Below are positions 49,141-58,614 of a stretch of 64,000 nt of DNA, one piece after another (position 1 is the first letter of the stretch; every line of letters begins with the position of its first letter). The DNA lies in NCBI RefSeq assembly GCF_000373645.1, contig NZ_KB892002.1, positions 124,001 through 188,000 of the forward strand, written 5' to 3'. A program made the translations under genes and the position numbers. Under the pieces are notes generated by a model. It had not been told where the DNA came from and did no database searches. It saw only the letters and a program-made list of their open reading frames with translations. This DNA comes from Streptomyces sp. ATexAB-D23. GTDB lineage: Bacteria > Actinomycetota > Actinomycetes > Streptomycetales > Streptomycetaceae.

Positions 49141-50037
49141 TCACGGCTTGGGCAGGGTGCACCCCGCGCGGTCCAGGTCGAAGACGTTGCCGGCACCGAT
49201 GCACGCGGCGATGCCGTAGGTCTCCTGGGCGTAGTTGATGCCCTGGCGCACCGTCACCTGCCCGTTCTCGTCGACCTCGCACGGGTTGTTGTCCGTGCAC
49301 TGCTGGCCGTCCTCGTTGCCCGTGTTGTTGACGGCGACCACCTTGCCGGTGGCGTCGTCGATCACCGGGGAGCCGGAGGTGCCGCCGATGGTCTGGCAGG
49401 CGGAGGTGTAGCGGACGGAGTCCTTCCAGGTCCATCCGCCTTCCTTGAGCCGGTAGACGAACCCGTCGACGTTGCAGCTGTAGGTGCGCTTCCAGTACCC
49501 GGACACGACGGTGATCGCGGTGCCCTCGACCGGGTGCGCGGTGTTCAGCTCCAGCGCCTCGATGCCGTACGTGCTCTCGATCTGGGCGTACGTGGAGGTG
49601 AGCTGGTACACCGATATGTCGGTGTCCGTCATCGTGCCGTACGCGATCTTGCTCGCCCGGACGGTGCCGATGCCGCTGCCCGAGGCGTTGAGCAAGGTGA
49701 AGCTGCGGCTGGAGGAACGGTTCACCAGGACCGTGCCGGGGGCCGGGAAGCCGGTCTCCAGGCAGTGCCCGTTGGAGAGCACGAGGGCCGGGTCGTCCGG
49801 CTGCGAGTCGGGCGTGCGGACGACCGAGCCCGAGCAGTTGCTGAGTGCCACGGTCCCGGCGAAGCCGATGGCCTTGGGCCGGACCGCCTCGGTCCTGGGC
49901 GTGGTGTGAGCGGCCGGGGCGGCTGCCTCGACCGTGCCGATCGGTGCCGCCGCGTGGCTGGTTGCCGCGGTTGCGGGGGCGATACCGGCTCCGAGGAGCA
50001 GTACCGCGAAGAGCGCACCGACGAGAGGCTTTTGCAT
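49141..50037 (-). CDS. Secreted trypsin-like serine protease (S1 family)
   Basis: A 298-residue exported protease. The signal peptide (1-25, ends ATAATS) and a propeptide-like Ala-rich region precede a chymotrypsin-fold domain with the triad His91 (LSNGHCLE), Asp140 (TDTDISVYQL) and Ser221 (IGGTSGSPVID). Cysteines at 68, 92, 188 and 214 can form two bonds, and a Cys-containing tail (GQQCTDNNPCEVDENG, ACIGAGN, AGCTLPKP) adds more. The start is the ATG at 50035-50037 with GAGGGGA upstream. The substrate is not predictable. The promoter region has a 10-bp-spaced GCGCATG direct repeat. Confidence 0.9.
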   Translation of the reverse strand: MQKPLVGALFAVLLLGAGIAPATAATSHAAAPIGTVEAAAPAAHTTPRTEAVRPKAIGFAGTVALSNCSGSVVRTPDSQPDDPALVLSNGHCLETGFPAPGTVLVNRSSSRSFTLLNASGSGIGTVRASKIAYGTMTDTDISVYQLTSTYAQIESTYGIEALELNTAHPVEGTAITVVSGYWKRTYSCNVDGFVYRLKEGGWTWKDSVRYTSACQTIGGTSGSPVIDDATGKVVAVNNTGNEDGQQCTDNNPCEVDENGQVTVRQGINYAQETYGIAACIGAGNVFDLDRAGCTLPKP

Positions 50038-50110
50038 GTGGGGGTCCCCTCTTGTGACCTGAACAGAGCGTGACAGGCCTCTGCCACCGAAATTTCTTCG
50101 GTTTTGACAT

Positions 50111-50127
50111 GCGCATGTTGGCGCATG
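50111..50127. promoter_or_regulatory. GCGCATG direct repeat upstream of the protease
   Basis: GCGCATG occurs at 50111 and 50121 (10-bp period), the first forming the palindrome CATGCGCATG. It lies between the protease start and the response regulator stop. It could be an operator; no regulator is known to me for it. Confidence 0.3.
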
Positions 50128-50165
50128 GAGTGGGGGTGCACAAGGGGCGGATTCCGGACGCGTGT

Positions 50166-50825
50166 TCAGGTCACCAGGCCCTGGCGGTACGCGTAGACGA
50201 CGGCCTGGACGCGGTCGCGCAGCCCGAGCTTGGCGAGAATGCGGGAGACGAACGTCTTCACGGTCTCCTGGCTGATCAGGAGCGCCCCCGCGATCTCGCT
50301 GTTGGAGAAGCCGTCCGCGATCAGGCGCAGCACCTCCAGCTCGCGCGGGGTCAGCGGGAGGTCGGACGGGGTGGACCCGGTGGGACGGATGCGGGCGGCG
50401 TACCGGCCGACCAGCTTGCGCGTCACCTCGGGGTCGATCAGCGCCTGGCCCGTCTGCACGGTCCGGATGCCGTGCAGCAGCTGGGCGGGCGGGGCGTCCT
50501 TGAGCAGGAACCCGCTCGCCCCGGCGCGCAGCGCCTCGTACACGTACTCGTCCAGGTTGAAGGTGGTCACCACGAGCACCTTGGCGGGCCGCTCCACGCC
50601 CGCCCCGGCCAGCAGGCGCGTCGCCTCGATGCCGTCCAGCACCGGCATGCGGATGTCCATCACCACGACGTCCGGGTGCAGCCGGCCCGCCATCTCGACG
50701 GCGGTCCGGCCGTCCCCGCACTCGCCCGCCACCTCCAGGTCCGGCTGGGCGTCGATGATCGTGGCGAGGCCGGTGCGGACGAGGACCTGGTCGTCGCAGA
50801 CGAGGACCCGGACCGGTGCGGTCAC
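50166..50825 (-). CDS. NarL-type response regulator
   Basis: A 219-residue regulator. The receiver (about 5-120) has Asp11/Asp12, phosphoacceptor Asp57 (VVVMDIRMPV), VVTTFN and the conserved lysine in SGFLLKDAP. The C-terminal LuxR HTH (about 150-210: LTPRELEVLRLIADGFSNSEIAG...VKTFVSRIL) is normal. GTG start overlaps the kinase stop by 4 bases (GTGA), so the pair is coupled. It closes a three-gene operon with a CPBP protease-like gene first. Confidence 0.93.
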   Translation of the reverse strand: MTAPVRVLVCDDQVLVRTGLATIIDAQPDLEVAGECGDGRTAVEMAGRLHPDVVVMDIRMPVLDGIEATRLLAGAGVERPAKVLVVTTFNLDEYVYEALRAGASGFLLKDAPPAQLLHGIRTVQTGQALIDPEVTRKLVGRYAARIRPTGSTPSDLPLTPRELEVLRLIADGFSNSEIAGALLISQETVKTFVSRILAKLGLRDRVQAVVYAYRQGLVT

Positions 50826-52015
50826 GACGCGCTCCCCGAGGGTATGCGGGCGCGCACGACGAAGCCGCCGTCCGCGGCGGGCTCCGCGCTGAAGTCGCCG
50901 CCCAGGACGCCGACCCGCTCGCTCAGCCCGGCCAGCCCCCGCCCGCTGCCCTTGGGGACCTCGGCCCGCCTGCCGGAGCCGTCCGTACCGACCTCCACGG
51001 TGATCTCTCTTCCGCCGTGCCGCACGAGCACCGAAGTCCGGCTGCCGTGGGCGTACTTGAGCGCGTTCGTCAGCGCCTCCTGCACCACACGGTAGGCCAC
51101 GAGATCGGCGCTTCCGGTGGACTCGGCGGGGGTGCCGTGCTCGGTGAACTCCACGCTCTGCCCGGCCCGCCGGGTCTGTTCGACGAGGGTGCGGATACGG
51201 CCGACGGCCGGTTTCCTGGCCTCCTCCGCGCCGTGGCCCGGGTCGAGCAGGTCGAGCAGGTGGCGCAGGTCGTTGATGGCCCGCCGGCCGGTGTCGGTGA
51301 CGGTGCTCAGGGTCTGGTCGAGCCGGTCGGGCACGGCGGTCAGATAGCGGGCCGCCTCGGCCTGCACGACCATCGCCGTCACATGGTGGGTCACGATGTC
51401 GTGCAACTCACGGGCGATGCGGGCGCGTTCGGCGGCACGGGTGTCGTCGGCGAGACGGCGGCGGCGTTCCGCCTCGGCGGACCGGGTGGCGCGCAGCCAC
51501 GTCCCGGCACCCCAGGCGAAGGCCAGCACCAGGTAGAACGTCAGGAACTCGTCCACGGGTTCGGTGCCGTACCGGTGCAGGAAGACCGCCAGCGGCACGT
51601 ACGCGACGGTCAGGACGAGCGCGGTGACACGCCGGTGGCGGTCCAGATGGGCACCCGCGCTCAAGAGGGCGATGGGCAGCGCGGTGCCGGCGACCAGGTG
51701 GTAACCGCCGAACTGGTCGACGGCGAAGCCCAGCGAGACCAGGGCCAGGCAGACCGTCGGCCACCTGCGCCGCAGGGCGAGCGGCAGGCTCTCCAGCACG
51801 GCGGTCAGCACGCCCACCGCGTCGAACGGACGCTCCGCCACGCCCCCGAGCTGCGTCCCGTGCTGGTGAAAGGCGGGGATGAGCGACATGGCGAACAGCA
51901 GCAGCCCGAACGGCAGATCGCGGACGGTGACATCGAGCCGCTGCCACCACGCCGGCCGGCGGACGGCGGTGTCGAACCGCCGCCACCCGGCCGGCACGCT
52001 CCGAAGACTGATCAC
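50822..52015 (-). CDS. DesK/NarX-type sensor histidine kinase
   Basis: A 397-residue kinase. Four to six membrane helices (about 35-175) are followed by a HisKA_3 domain with His205 in IARELHDIVTHHVTAM and an ATPase with EALTNALKYA and GSGRGLAGLSERVGVLGG. There is no large extracellular domain, so it senses within or at the membrane. GTG start at 52013-52015 overlaps the CPBP gene stop (GTGA), and its own stop overlaps the response regulator start. Confidence 0.92.
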   Translation of the reverse strand: MISLRSVPAGWRRFDTAVRRPAWWQRLDVTVRDLPFGLLLFAMSLIPAFHQHGTQLGGVAERPFDAVGVLTAVLESLPLALRRRWPTVCLALVSLGFAVDQFGGYHLVAGTALPIALLSAGAHLDRHRRVTALVLTVAYVPLAVFLHRYGTEPVDEFLTFYLVLAFAWGAGTWLRATRSAEAERRRRLADDTRAAERARIARELHDIVTHHVTAMVVQAEAARYLTAVPDRLDQTLSTVTDTGRRAINDLRHLLDLLDPGHGAEEARKPAVGRIRTLVEQTRRAGQSVEFTEHGTPAESTGSADLVAYRVVQEALTNALKYAHGSRTSVLVRHGGREITVEVGTDGSGRRAEVPKGSGRGLAGLSERVGVLGGDFSAEPAADGGFVVRARIPSGSAS

Positions 52016-52851
52016 CGGGGAACTGTAGTGGCGGCCCCGGTCAGGTCGGTACGCCGGCCTCCGCGAGGCACCAGATTGCCGCGCCTGCGCGCCAGCCACA
52101 GGAACGCGAGCGTCAGCAGGACCCCGAACAGCACGGCGTACACGCTCGCTTCGGGGCCGAAGTCCCCGCCGGTGACGAGCTTGGAGCCGGAGGCCACCGA
52201 GTCCAGGAGGCCCTGCGGGGTGTCGTTGCCCGAGACCTCGGTACTGAAGATGCCGGCCGCGGCGAAGTTCCACCCGAAGTGCACCCCGATGGGCACCCAC
52301 AGACTGCGGGTGGCGGCGTACGCGGCGGCGAGCATGCCGCCCGCCTCGATCGCGATGGCGATGGCACCCCACAGGTTCGCGTCCGGGTTGGCCAGGTGCA
52401 TCAGACCGAACAGCACCCCGGTCAGCGTCAGTGCGATCACGGTCCCGGCGCGTTCCTCGACGATCCGGAACAGCACGCCCCGGAACACCACTTCCTCGGT
52501 GACGGCGGCAGCGGCCATGAAGCCGACGAGCCCCACCGCACCCGACACCGAGCCCAGGCCGTTCACCTCGTAGTCCCCGAGCAGGGCGATGTTCGCGATG
52601 ACCGCCGCGAACAGCACCAGCCCGATCAGCGTCCCGCGCCGCAGGCCCCGCGCCGCCCCCTCCCGGGCCAGCTCGGTGACCGCACGCCGTTCGGTGCGCC
52701 CCACCACCCACCGGTAGACGAGGAGGGCGAGCACCGCGGTCACGAGGCCGAGGCCGAGCGTGAGCCACGGGTTCCCGTCCACCGCGCTGACACACTGGCC
52801 GCCGATCGCCCAGACCGCCACGACGGCGAGGAGCTGCCAGACCACTCTCAT
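52012..52851 (-). CDS. CPBP family intramembrane glutamic protease
   Basis: A 279-residue membrane protein with about eight helices and the three CPBP/Abi motifs: EE-x3-R in VTEEVVFRGVLF (Glu119, Glu120, Arg124), FGLMHL (His152) and VPIGVHFGWNFAAAG (His191, Asn195). Rce1-like members cleave in the membrane, and in bacteria they are tied to peptide immunity or signalling. It is translationally coupled to a histidine kinase and response regulator, implying that its action or substrate is part of that sensory pathway. Confidence 0.88.
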   Translation of the reverse strand: MRVVWQLLAVVAVWAIGGQCVSAVDGNPWLTLGLGLVTAVLALLVYRWVVGRTERRAVTELAREGAARGLRRGTLIGLVLFAAVIANIALLGDYEVNGLGSVSGAVGLVGFMAAAAVTEEVVFRGVLFRIVEERAGTVIALTLTGVLFGLMHLANPDANLWGAIAIAIEAGGMLAAAYAATRSLWVPIGVHFGWNFAAAGIFSTEVSGNDTPQGLLDSVASGSKLVTGGDFGPEASVYAVLFGVLLTLAFLWLARRRGNLVPRGGRRTDLTGAATTVPR

Positions 52852-53009
52852 GAGAATCCCTTCGACGTGTCCGCGGCGGACTGCCGCGGCTCCGTCCGAA
52901 CGCTACGGACGGGGCGCGCCGAAATCGTCACCGCTGAGTGGACACCTGCGCGTAGCTCGCACGGGGGACAACGCGCGAATCCACCGGCCCGGGGCCTGGC
53001 CCCGTACCG

Positions 53010-53321
53010 CTACCCGGCCTTCTCCGTCAGGGCCGCCGCCTCCCGCGACAGCCGTACGGCCTGCCGCAGGCTCAGCCCCGGCTCGGCGGTCCGCAGCGCC
53101 TTGACCGCCGCCACGGAGTCGAGGGGACCCTCGTGGCCGGCCGCCCTGATCCGGCGCCCGGCCCAGCCGCCGCGCAGCTCCGCATCCGGCACCCCGCTCT
53201 GCGCGACGACCAGCCCGAGGGCCCGTTCCAGGCCGGGGCGTTCCGCGTCGCCCGCCCGCTCCAGCGCCTCCCGGAGCGCGGCGGCGACGGCGTCCGCGTC
53301 ACGCACCACGATCACGGCCAT
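53010..53321 (-). CDS. Small hypothetical protein
   Basis: A 103-residue, mostly helical Ala/Arg/Glu-rich protein (MAVIVVRDADAVAAALREAL...SVAAVKALRTAEPGLSLRQA). The first ATG at 53343 is possible, but GGAAG precedes the ATG at 53319-53321. The C-terminal pattern AVKALRTAEPGLSLRQAVRLSREAAAL resembles short helical regions found next to ribosomal protein L7/L12-like domains, but I cannot assign it. It is divergent from the N-acetyltransferase gene. Confidence 0.55.
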   Translation of the reverse strand: MAVIVVRDADAVAAALREALERAGDAERPGLERALGLVVAQSGVPDAELRGGWAGRRIRAAGHEGPLDSVAAVKALRTAEPGLSLRQAVRLSREAAALTEKAG

Positions 53322-53470
53322 GTCCTGCTTCCCGTTTCCGATCATGTGCCGAGCGTGCCCCGTCCGCCCGCGTTCCTCACGGGTGTTGAGCAACTTCTGA
53401 GGTACGCGGCCGGCTTCCGCCCGCCCGGCGGAGGGTGCGGCGGGCGTCCGCCGCTGCGTACGGTCGCGGC

Positions 53471-54307
53471 ATGACTCGTGACGCCGCCCACGTACTCGAC
53501 CTCGACGCCTACCTCGCCCGGATCGGCTGGAGCGGGGAGCGCCGGCCCACCGCGGCCGTGCTGCGTGGCGTGCACCGCGCGCACGCGCTGGGCATCCCCT
53601 TCGAGAATCTGGACCCGGTCCTGGGCGCCGTGCCCTCGCTGGCGCTGCCCGATCTGGAGGCCAAGATCGTGCGCGGTGGGCGCGGCGGCTACTGCTACGA
53701 GCAGAACACCCTGCTCGCCGCCGCGCTGAGGGCGCTCGGCTTCGAGGTCACGCTGCTCGCCGCCCGGGTGGTGCTGGGCGCGGCCCCCGGTGACATCCGG
53801 CCCCGCACCCACATGCTGATGGAGGTCCGGGTGCCGGGCGAGCCCACCCCGTACCTCGCCGATGTCGGCTTCGGCTCGGCCGGCTCGCTGCTGGAGCCGA
53901 TCGCGCTGGCCCCGGGGGCGGAGCTGCACGACACCCCGCGCCACCACCGGCTCGTCCGGCCGGAGCACGACGGGCCGCTGGAGCTGTGGGAGCTGGTGGC
54001 CCGTACCCGGGACGGCGGGTGGGAGCGGCAGTACGCGTTCACGAGGGAGCCCTTCGAGGCGCCCGACTTCGAGGTCGTCAACTGGCACATCGCGACCAAC
54101 CCGCGCTCGCCCTTCGAGCATCTGCTGTACGTACGGCGCACCACCGAGGACGCGCATCTGGCCCTGTCCGGCCGCACCCTGGTGGTGACGCCGCACGGTG
54201 GCGGCGCCCCGGAGGAACGGGAGCTGGCGGACCCCGACGAGGTGGCGCGGGTACTGGCGGAGCTCTTCACGATCCGGCTCCCGCGGGGCGCCCGCCTCCC
54301 GGAGTAG
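53471..54307 (+). CDS. nat: Arylamine N-acetyltransferase
   Basis: A 278-residue NAT-family enzyme. The catalytic triad is intact: Cys75 (RGGYCYEQN), His114 (RTHMLMEV) and Asp131 (YLADVGFG). The N-terminal segment IPFENLDPVLG is diagnostic. It transfers acetyl from acetyl-CoA to arylamines or hydrazines, or acts as an amide synthase on polyketides when clustered with PKS genes, which are absent here. The start ATG lies 15 bases after a poorly matched ribosome site. Length and motifs are normal. Confidence 0.93.
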   Translation: MTRDAAHVLDLDAYLARIGWSGERRPTAAVLRGVHRAHALGIPFENLDPVLGAVPSLALPDLEAKIVRGGRGGYCYEQNTLLAAALRALGFEVTLLAARVVLGAAPGDIRPRTHMLMEVRVPGEPTPYLADVGFGSAGSLLEPIALAPGAELHDTPRHHRLVRPEHDGPLELWELVARTRDGGWERQYAFTREPFEAPDFEVVNWHIATNPRSPFEHLLYVRRTTEDAHLALSGRTLVVTPHGGGAPEERELADPDEVARVLAELFTIRLPRGARLPE

Positions 54308-54603
54308 GGCCTGTCGTCACATCCCCGTCGTTCGGCCGCGGGGCGGGCAGCGCGGCGGCAGGAGTTTCCCCGAGTTCCCGGCCGCGCGTGCCCCCCGCCG
54401 TGGCGCATCTCACCCGCCCGCCGCGTCACAGTCCCCGGCCACCCGATTCCAAGCCCGGCCCCTCCCGCGACCGGCGTTCCGACGGCGCGGGGAGGCGGGC
54501 GCATGGCGATGAAAGCCGGGGACGGCGTGCGCGGCTACCCGGGCGGGCCAACCGGCGGCGGAAGGCCGGGCGGCCCGTGAAACACAGTCGTAAGCTCGCT
54601 GAC
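54308..54603. other. Intergenic region before the aminotransferase gene
   Basis: About 300 bases with no credible gene. It should hold the aminotransferase promoter. A GTG at 54577 in frame with the aminotransferase could extend it by 9 residues. I see no clear operator. Confidence 0.5.
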
Positions 54604-55815
54604 ATGCAGGTCATCCAGTCCACGAAGCTCGCCAACGTCTGTTACGAAATCCGCGGCCCCGTGCTGGAGGAGGCGATGCGGCTGGAGGCAGCCGGGCACC
54701 GCATCCTCAAGCTCAACACCGGCAACCCCGCCGCGTTCGGTTTCGAGTGCCCGCCGGAGATCCTTGAGGACATCCTGCGCAACCTCTCCGGGGCGCACGG
54801 CTACGGCGACGCGAAGGGGCTGCTGTCGGCGCGGCGGGCGGTGATGCAGCACTACCAGACCAAGGGCATCGACCTCGACGTCGAGGACGTCTACCTGGGC
54901 AACGGCGTCTCCGAGCTGATCCAGATGTCGATGCAGGCGCTGCTCGACGACGGCGACGAGGTGCTGGTCCCGGCCCCGGACTACCCGCTGTGGACGGCCT
55001 CGGTCGCGCTGGCCGGCGGCACGGCCGTGCACTACCGCTGCGACGAGCAGGCGGACTGGATGCCCGACCTCGCCGACATCGAGCGGAAGATCACCGACCG
55101 CACCAAGGCGATGGTGATCATCAACCCGAACAACCCGACGGGTGCGGTGTACGACGACGAGATGCTGCGCGGGCTGACGGAGATCGCCCGCCGCCACAAC
55201 CTGATCGTCTGCTCCGACGAGATCTACGACCGCATCCTCTACGACGGCGCCACCCACACACCCACCGCGACGATCGCCCCCGACCTGATGGTGCTCACCT
55301 TCAACGGGCTGTCGAAGAACTACCGGGTGGCCGGTTACCGCTCCGGCTGGATGGCCGTCTGCGGCCCGAAGGCGCACGCCACCTCGTACATCGAGGGGCT
55401 GACGATCCTGGCCAATATGCGGCTGTGCGCCAACATGCCCTCGCAGCACGCCGTCGCCACCGCGCTCGGCGGCCGGCAGTCGATCAACGAGCTGGTGCTG
55501 CCGGGCGGCCGCATCCTGGAGCAGCGCGACACGGCGTACGAGCTGCTGACGCAGATCCCGGGCGTGACCTGCGTGAAGCCGAAGGGGGCGCTGTACCTCT
55601 TCCCCCGGCTCGACCCCAAGGTCTACAAGATCAAGGACGACCGGCAGATGGTCCTGGACCTGCTGCGGGCCGAGAAGATCATGGTGGTGCAGGGGACGGG
55701 GTTCAACTGGCCCGACCCGGACCACTTCCGCGTGGTGACGCTGCCCTCGGCCGAGGACCTGACGGACGCGATCGGCCGGATCGCCCACTTCCTGGACGGT
55801 TACAGCCAGGTGTGA
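54604..55815 (+). CDS. alaA: AlaA-type pyridoxal-phosphate aminotransferase
   Basis: A 403-residue fold-type I aminotransferase that closely follows E. coli AlaA (glutamate-pyruvate aminotransferase): LNTGNPAAFGFECPPEI, YGDAKGLLSARRAVMQHYQ, VYLGNGVSELI, VINPNNPTGAVY, SDEIYDRILYD and the PLP lysine motif TFNGLSKNYRVAGYRSGWM. It makes alanine from pyruvate using glutamate. I chose the ATG at 54604 because the length then matches the family. Confidence 0.93.
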   Translation: MQVIQSTKLANVCYEIRGPVLEEAMRLEAAGHRILKLNTGNPAAFGFECPPEILEDILRNLSGAHGYGDAKGLLSARRAVMQHYQTKGIDLDVEDVYLGNGVSELIQMSMQALLDDGDEVLVPAPDYPLWTASVALAGGTAVHYRCDEQADWMPDLADIERKITDRTKAMVIINPNNPTGAVYDDEMLRGLTEIARRHNLIVCSDEIYDRILYDGATHTPTATIAPDLMVLTFNGLSKNYRVAGYRSGWMAVCGPKAHATSYIEGLTILANMRLCANMPSQHAVATALGGRQSINELVLPGGRILEQRDTAYELLTQIPGVTCVKPKGALYLFPRLDPKVYKIKDDRQMVLDLLRAEKIMVVQGTGFNWPDPDHFRVVTLPSAEDLTDAIGRIAHFLDGYSQV

Positions 55816-55916
55816 CAGGCCGCGGGCGGCCGCACGCCAACCCTTCCTCGATGATGGACAACTTTAGACTGATTCCAAGCTAGGATGGTCCTCACAGCGA
55901 CACCAGGAGGCCATCC

Positions 55917-56339
55917 ATGTACGAACCGATCCGCACCAAATCGGTCCACACACCGGCCGACCGTGCCGGCGACTTCCCGCACCGCACCCGCGAGGAGGAG
56001 CTGGACATCCAGCTCGCCGGATACCTGGCCGCTCTGCTCGCGGTCACCGACGAGCTCGGCCTCGACGCGGCGGGCGACCGCATCGCCGAGCAGGTCGCCC
56101 GGCTGCGCGGCGCCCCGCCCGCCCGGCACGCCGCCCTGAGCGACGCGCCCGCCACCGCCCTCCACCGCCGCGCCCACGCCCTCGCGGGCCGGGCCCTGGT
56201 GGTGGCGGCCTCCCGCGCCGACACAGCGGTGGCGATCCTCTCGGCCGAGCGCATGGACGCCCACACCGAGGCACTCCCGCCCACGACCGGCACCGAGCGC
56301 CCCACCACCACCCGCACGCGGCTGGCCGCCGCCCACTGA
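55917..56339 (+). CDS. Small hypothetical protein, helical
   Basis: A 140-residue Ala/Arg-rich helical protein. The N-terminal segment MYEPIRTKSVHTPADRAGDFPHR is followed by REEELDIQLAGYLAALLAVTDELG and several helices with HALAGRALVVAASRADTAVAILSAERM. It has GGAGG upstream of the ATG. Similar small proteins lie beside PEPCK genes in Streptomyces, from memory of gene order; no function is known. It may be a DNA-associated or regulatory helical protein. Confidence 0.65.
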   Translation: MYEPIRTKSVHTPADRAGDFPHRTREEELDIQLAGYLAALLAVTDELGLDAAGDRIAEQVARLRGAPPARHAALSDAPATALHRRAHALAGRALVVAASRADTAVAILSAERMDAHTEALPPTTGTERPTTTRTRLAAAH

Positions 56340-56494
56340 CGGCCCCGGGCCACGCGCCGTCGCGACGTGCGGCCCGGGTGCCACCCCTCCGGGCCCCGGC
56401 CGACGGGTCACGACCCCGACGCGGTCGCCGACGCGTGCAGAGCGGCGGGCCGGACCGCGACGCTTCGGGATACGGCGGACACGCCGGTACGCCA

Positions 56495-56536
56495 ACGGCC
56501 CCCGCCGCCCGGATCGCTCCGGGTGGCGGGGGCCGT
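56495..56536 (-). terminator. PEPCK gene terminator
   Basis: A 19-bp stem with one mismatch (56495-56513 with 56518-56536), 4-nt loop tcgc, 21 bases after the leftward PEPCK stop. Confidence 0.9.
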
Positions 56537-56557
56537 CATCGTGCGTACGGCAGGCAC

Positions 56558-58384
56558 TCAGCCCAGGCGCTGGACCAGGGCGCGGTACTCGTCCCACAGC
56601 TCCTTCGGCGTGTGGTCGCCGAAGGTGTTGAGGTGCTCGGGGACCAGGGCCGCCTCCTCGCGCCAGACCTCCTTGTCGACCTTGAGCAGGAAGTCGAGGT
56701 CGGCCTCGGAGAGGTCCAGGCCCTCGGTGTCGAGGGAGCCCTCGGCGGGAAGGATGCCGATCGGGGTCTCGACGCCCTCCGCCTTGCCCTCCAGCCGCTC
56801 GACGATCCACTTCAGGACGCGGCTGTTCTCGCCGAAGCCGGGCCAGACGAACTTGCCCGCGTCGTTCTTGCGGAACCAGTTCACGTAGTAGATCTTCGGC
56901 AGCTTCGACTGGTCCGGCTTGTCCGCGCCGACCTTGAGCCAGTGGTTCATGTAGTCGCCCATGTTGTAGCCGCAGAACGGCAGCATGGCGAACGGGTCGC
57001 GGCGCAGCTCGCCGACCTTGCCCTCGGCGGCGGCGGTCTTCTCGGAGGCGACGTTGGCTCCGAGGAAGACACCGTGCTGCCAGTTGAAGGACTCGGTGAC
57101 CAGCGGGACGGCGGAGGCGCGGCGGCCACCGAAGAGGATGGCCGAGATCGGCACGCCCTTCGGGTCCTCCCACTCGGGCGCGATGATCGGGCACTGCCCG
57201 GCCGGGACGGTGAAGCGGGCGTTGGGGTGGGCGGCGGGCGTGTCGGACGCGGGGGTCCAGTCGTTGCCCTTCCAGTCCGTGAGGTGCGCGGGCGGCTCCT
57301 CGGTCATGCCCTCCCACCAGACGTCACCGTCGTCGGTGAGCGCGACGTTGGTGAAGACGGAGTTGCCCCACATCGTCTTCATGGCGTTGGCGTTGGTGTG
57401 CTCGCCGGTGCCGGGCGCGACGCCGAAGAAGCCCGCCTCCGGGTTGATCGCGTACAGCCGGCCGTCCTCGCCGAACCGCATCCACGCGATGTCGTCCCCG
57501 ATGGTCTCCACGGTCCAGCCGGAGATGGTGGGCTCCAGCATCGCGAGGTTCGTCTTGCCGCAGGCGCTCGGGAACGCGGCCGCCACGTACTTCGACTCAC
57601 CGCGCGGCGGCGTGAGCTTCAGGATCAGCATGTGCTCGGCGAGCCAGCCCTCGTCCCGCGCCATGACCGAGGCGATGCGCAGCGCGTAGCACTTCTTGCC
57701 GAGCAGGGCGTTGCCGCCGTAGCCGGAGCCGTAGGACCAGATCTCGCGGTCCTCGGGGAAGTGCGAGATGTACTTGGTGGAGTTGCACGGCCACGGAACG
57801 TCCTCCTGGCCCTCCGCCAGGGGCGCGCCGAGGGTGTGGACGGCCTTCACGAAGAAGCCGTCCGCCCCGAGCTCGTCGAGCACCGGCTGCCCCATGCGCG
57901 TCATGGTGCGCATCGAGACGGCGACGTACGCGGAGTCGGTGATCTCGACGCCGATCGCGGAGAGCGGGGAGCCGAGCGGGCCCATGCAGAAGGGCACGAC
58001 GTACATCGTCCGGCCGCGCATCGAGCCGCGGAAGACGCCCTGTTCGCCCACGAAGATGTCCCGCATCTCGGCGGGGTCCTTCCAGTGGTTGGTCGGACCG
58101 GCGTCCTCCTCCTTCTCGGAGCAGATGAACGTCCTGGTCTCGACGCGGGCGACGTCGCTCGGGTCGGAGGCCGCGTAGTAGGAGTTCGGGCGCTTGATCT
58201 CGTCGAGTTCGGTGAACGTGCCCTTGGCCACGAGCTCCCCGCACAGGCGCTCGTACTCGGCCTCGGAACCGTCGCACCAGACCACGCGGTCCGGTTCGGT
58301 GAGTGCTGCGATCTCATCCACCCAGGAGACGAGCTCCTGGTGGCTGGTGGGAACAGTGAGGGGAGCCGCGATGTCGCGCGCCAC
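56558..58384 (-). CDS. pckG: Phosphoenolpyruvate carboxykinase (GTP)
   Basis: A 608-residue GTP-dependent PEPCK, converting oxaloacetate and GTP to phosphoenolpyruvate. Hallmarks: [17 protein letters not shown] with the catalytic Cys and P-loop, [34 protein letters not shown] and [26 protein letters not shown]. It is the gluconeogenic and anaplerotic enzyme of actinomycetes. The gene is monocistronic, divergent from the hlyIII-type gene. All domains are complete. Confidence 0.96.
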   Translation of the reverse strand: MARDIAAPLTVPTSHQELVSWVDEIAALTEPDRVVWCDGSEAEYERLCGELVAKGTFTELDEIKRPNSYYAASDPSDVARVETRTFICSEKEEDAGPTNHWKDPAEMRDIFVGEQGVFRGSMRGRTMYVVPFCMGPLGSPLSAIGVEITDSAYVAVSMRTMTRMGQPVLDELGADGFFVKAVHTLGAPLAEGQEDVPWPCNSTKYISHFPEDREIWSYGSGYGGNALLGKKCYALRIASVMARDEGWLAEHMLILKLTPPRGESKYVAAAFPSACGKTNLAMLEPTISGWTVETIGDDIAWMRFGEDGRLYAINPEAGFFGVAPGTGEHTNANAMKTMWGNSVFTNVALTDDGDVWWEGMTEEPPAHLTDWKGNDWTPASDTPAAHPNARFTVPAGQCPIIAPEWEDPKGVPISAILFGGRRASAVPLVTESFNWQHGVFLGANVASEKTAAAEGKVGELRRDPFAMLPFCGYNMGDYMNHWLKVGADKPDQSKLPKIYYVNWFRKNDAGKFVWPGFGENSRVLKWIVERLEGKAEGVETPIGILPAEGSLDTEGLDLSEADLDFLLKVDKEVWREEAALVPEHLNTFGDHTPKELWDEYRALVQRLG

Positions 58385-58582
58385 GATCGCTCCTTGGTGA
58401 GGGTGTCTTCTGTTTGGTGCTCTGGTGCCCCGTGGGGGCCGCGACCCGGATGCGTATACCCCTTCGAATTCCCCTGGCGCTCATCCGGTGCCGACCGCAC
58501 TCATTTGATCATCCGGCCGTTTTGCCCATATGTCCAGAGGGCCGCCCACGTGAGCATCGACACTCGATGACGGCCCGTATCC

Positions 58583-58606
58583 CGTACCTACGGTGGCGTA
58601 GGTACG
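58583..58606. promoter_or_regulatory. Palindrome overlapping the hemolysin-III gene promoter
   Basis: A perfect 10-bp inverted repeat CGTACCTACG / CGTAGGTACG with a 4-nt gtgg spacer. Its right arm contains TACGAT (58603-58608), a -10-like box 6 bases from the ATG at 58615, which suggests a leaderless or near-leaderless transcript with an operator over the -10. No -35 was recognised. Confidence 0.5.
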
Positions 58607-58614
58607 ATGCGGGG

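Noticed and set aside
52012..52851. Phage-abortive-infection (Abi) gene
   Set aside because: CPBP proteins are sometimes labelled Abi, but this one is coupled to a histidine kinase/response regulator and there are no defence neighbours.
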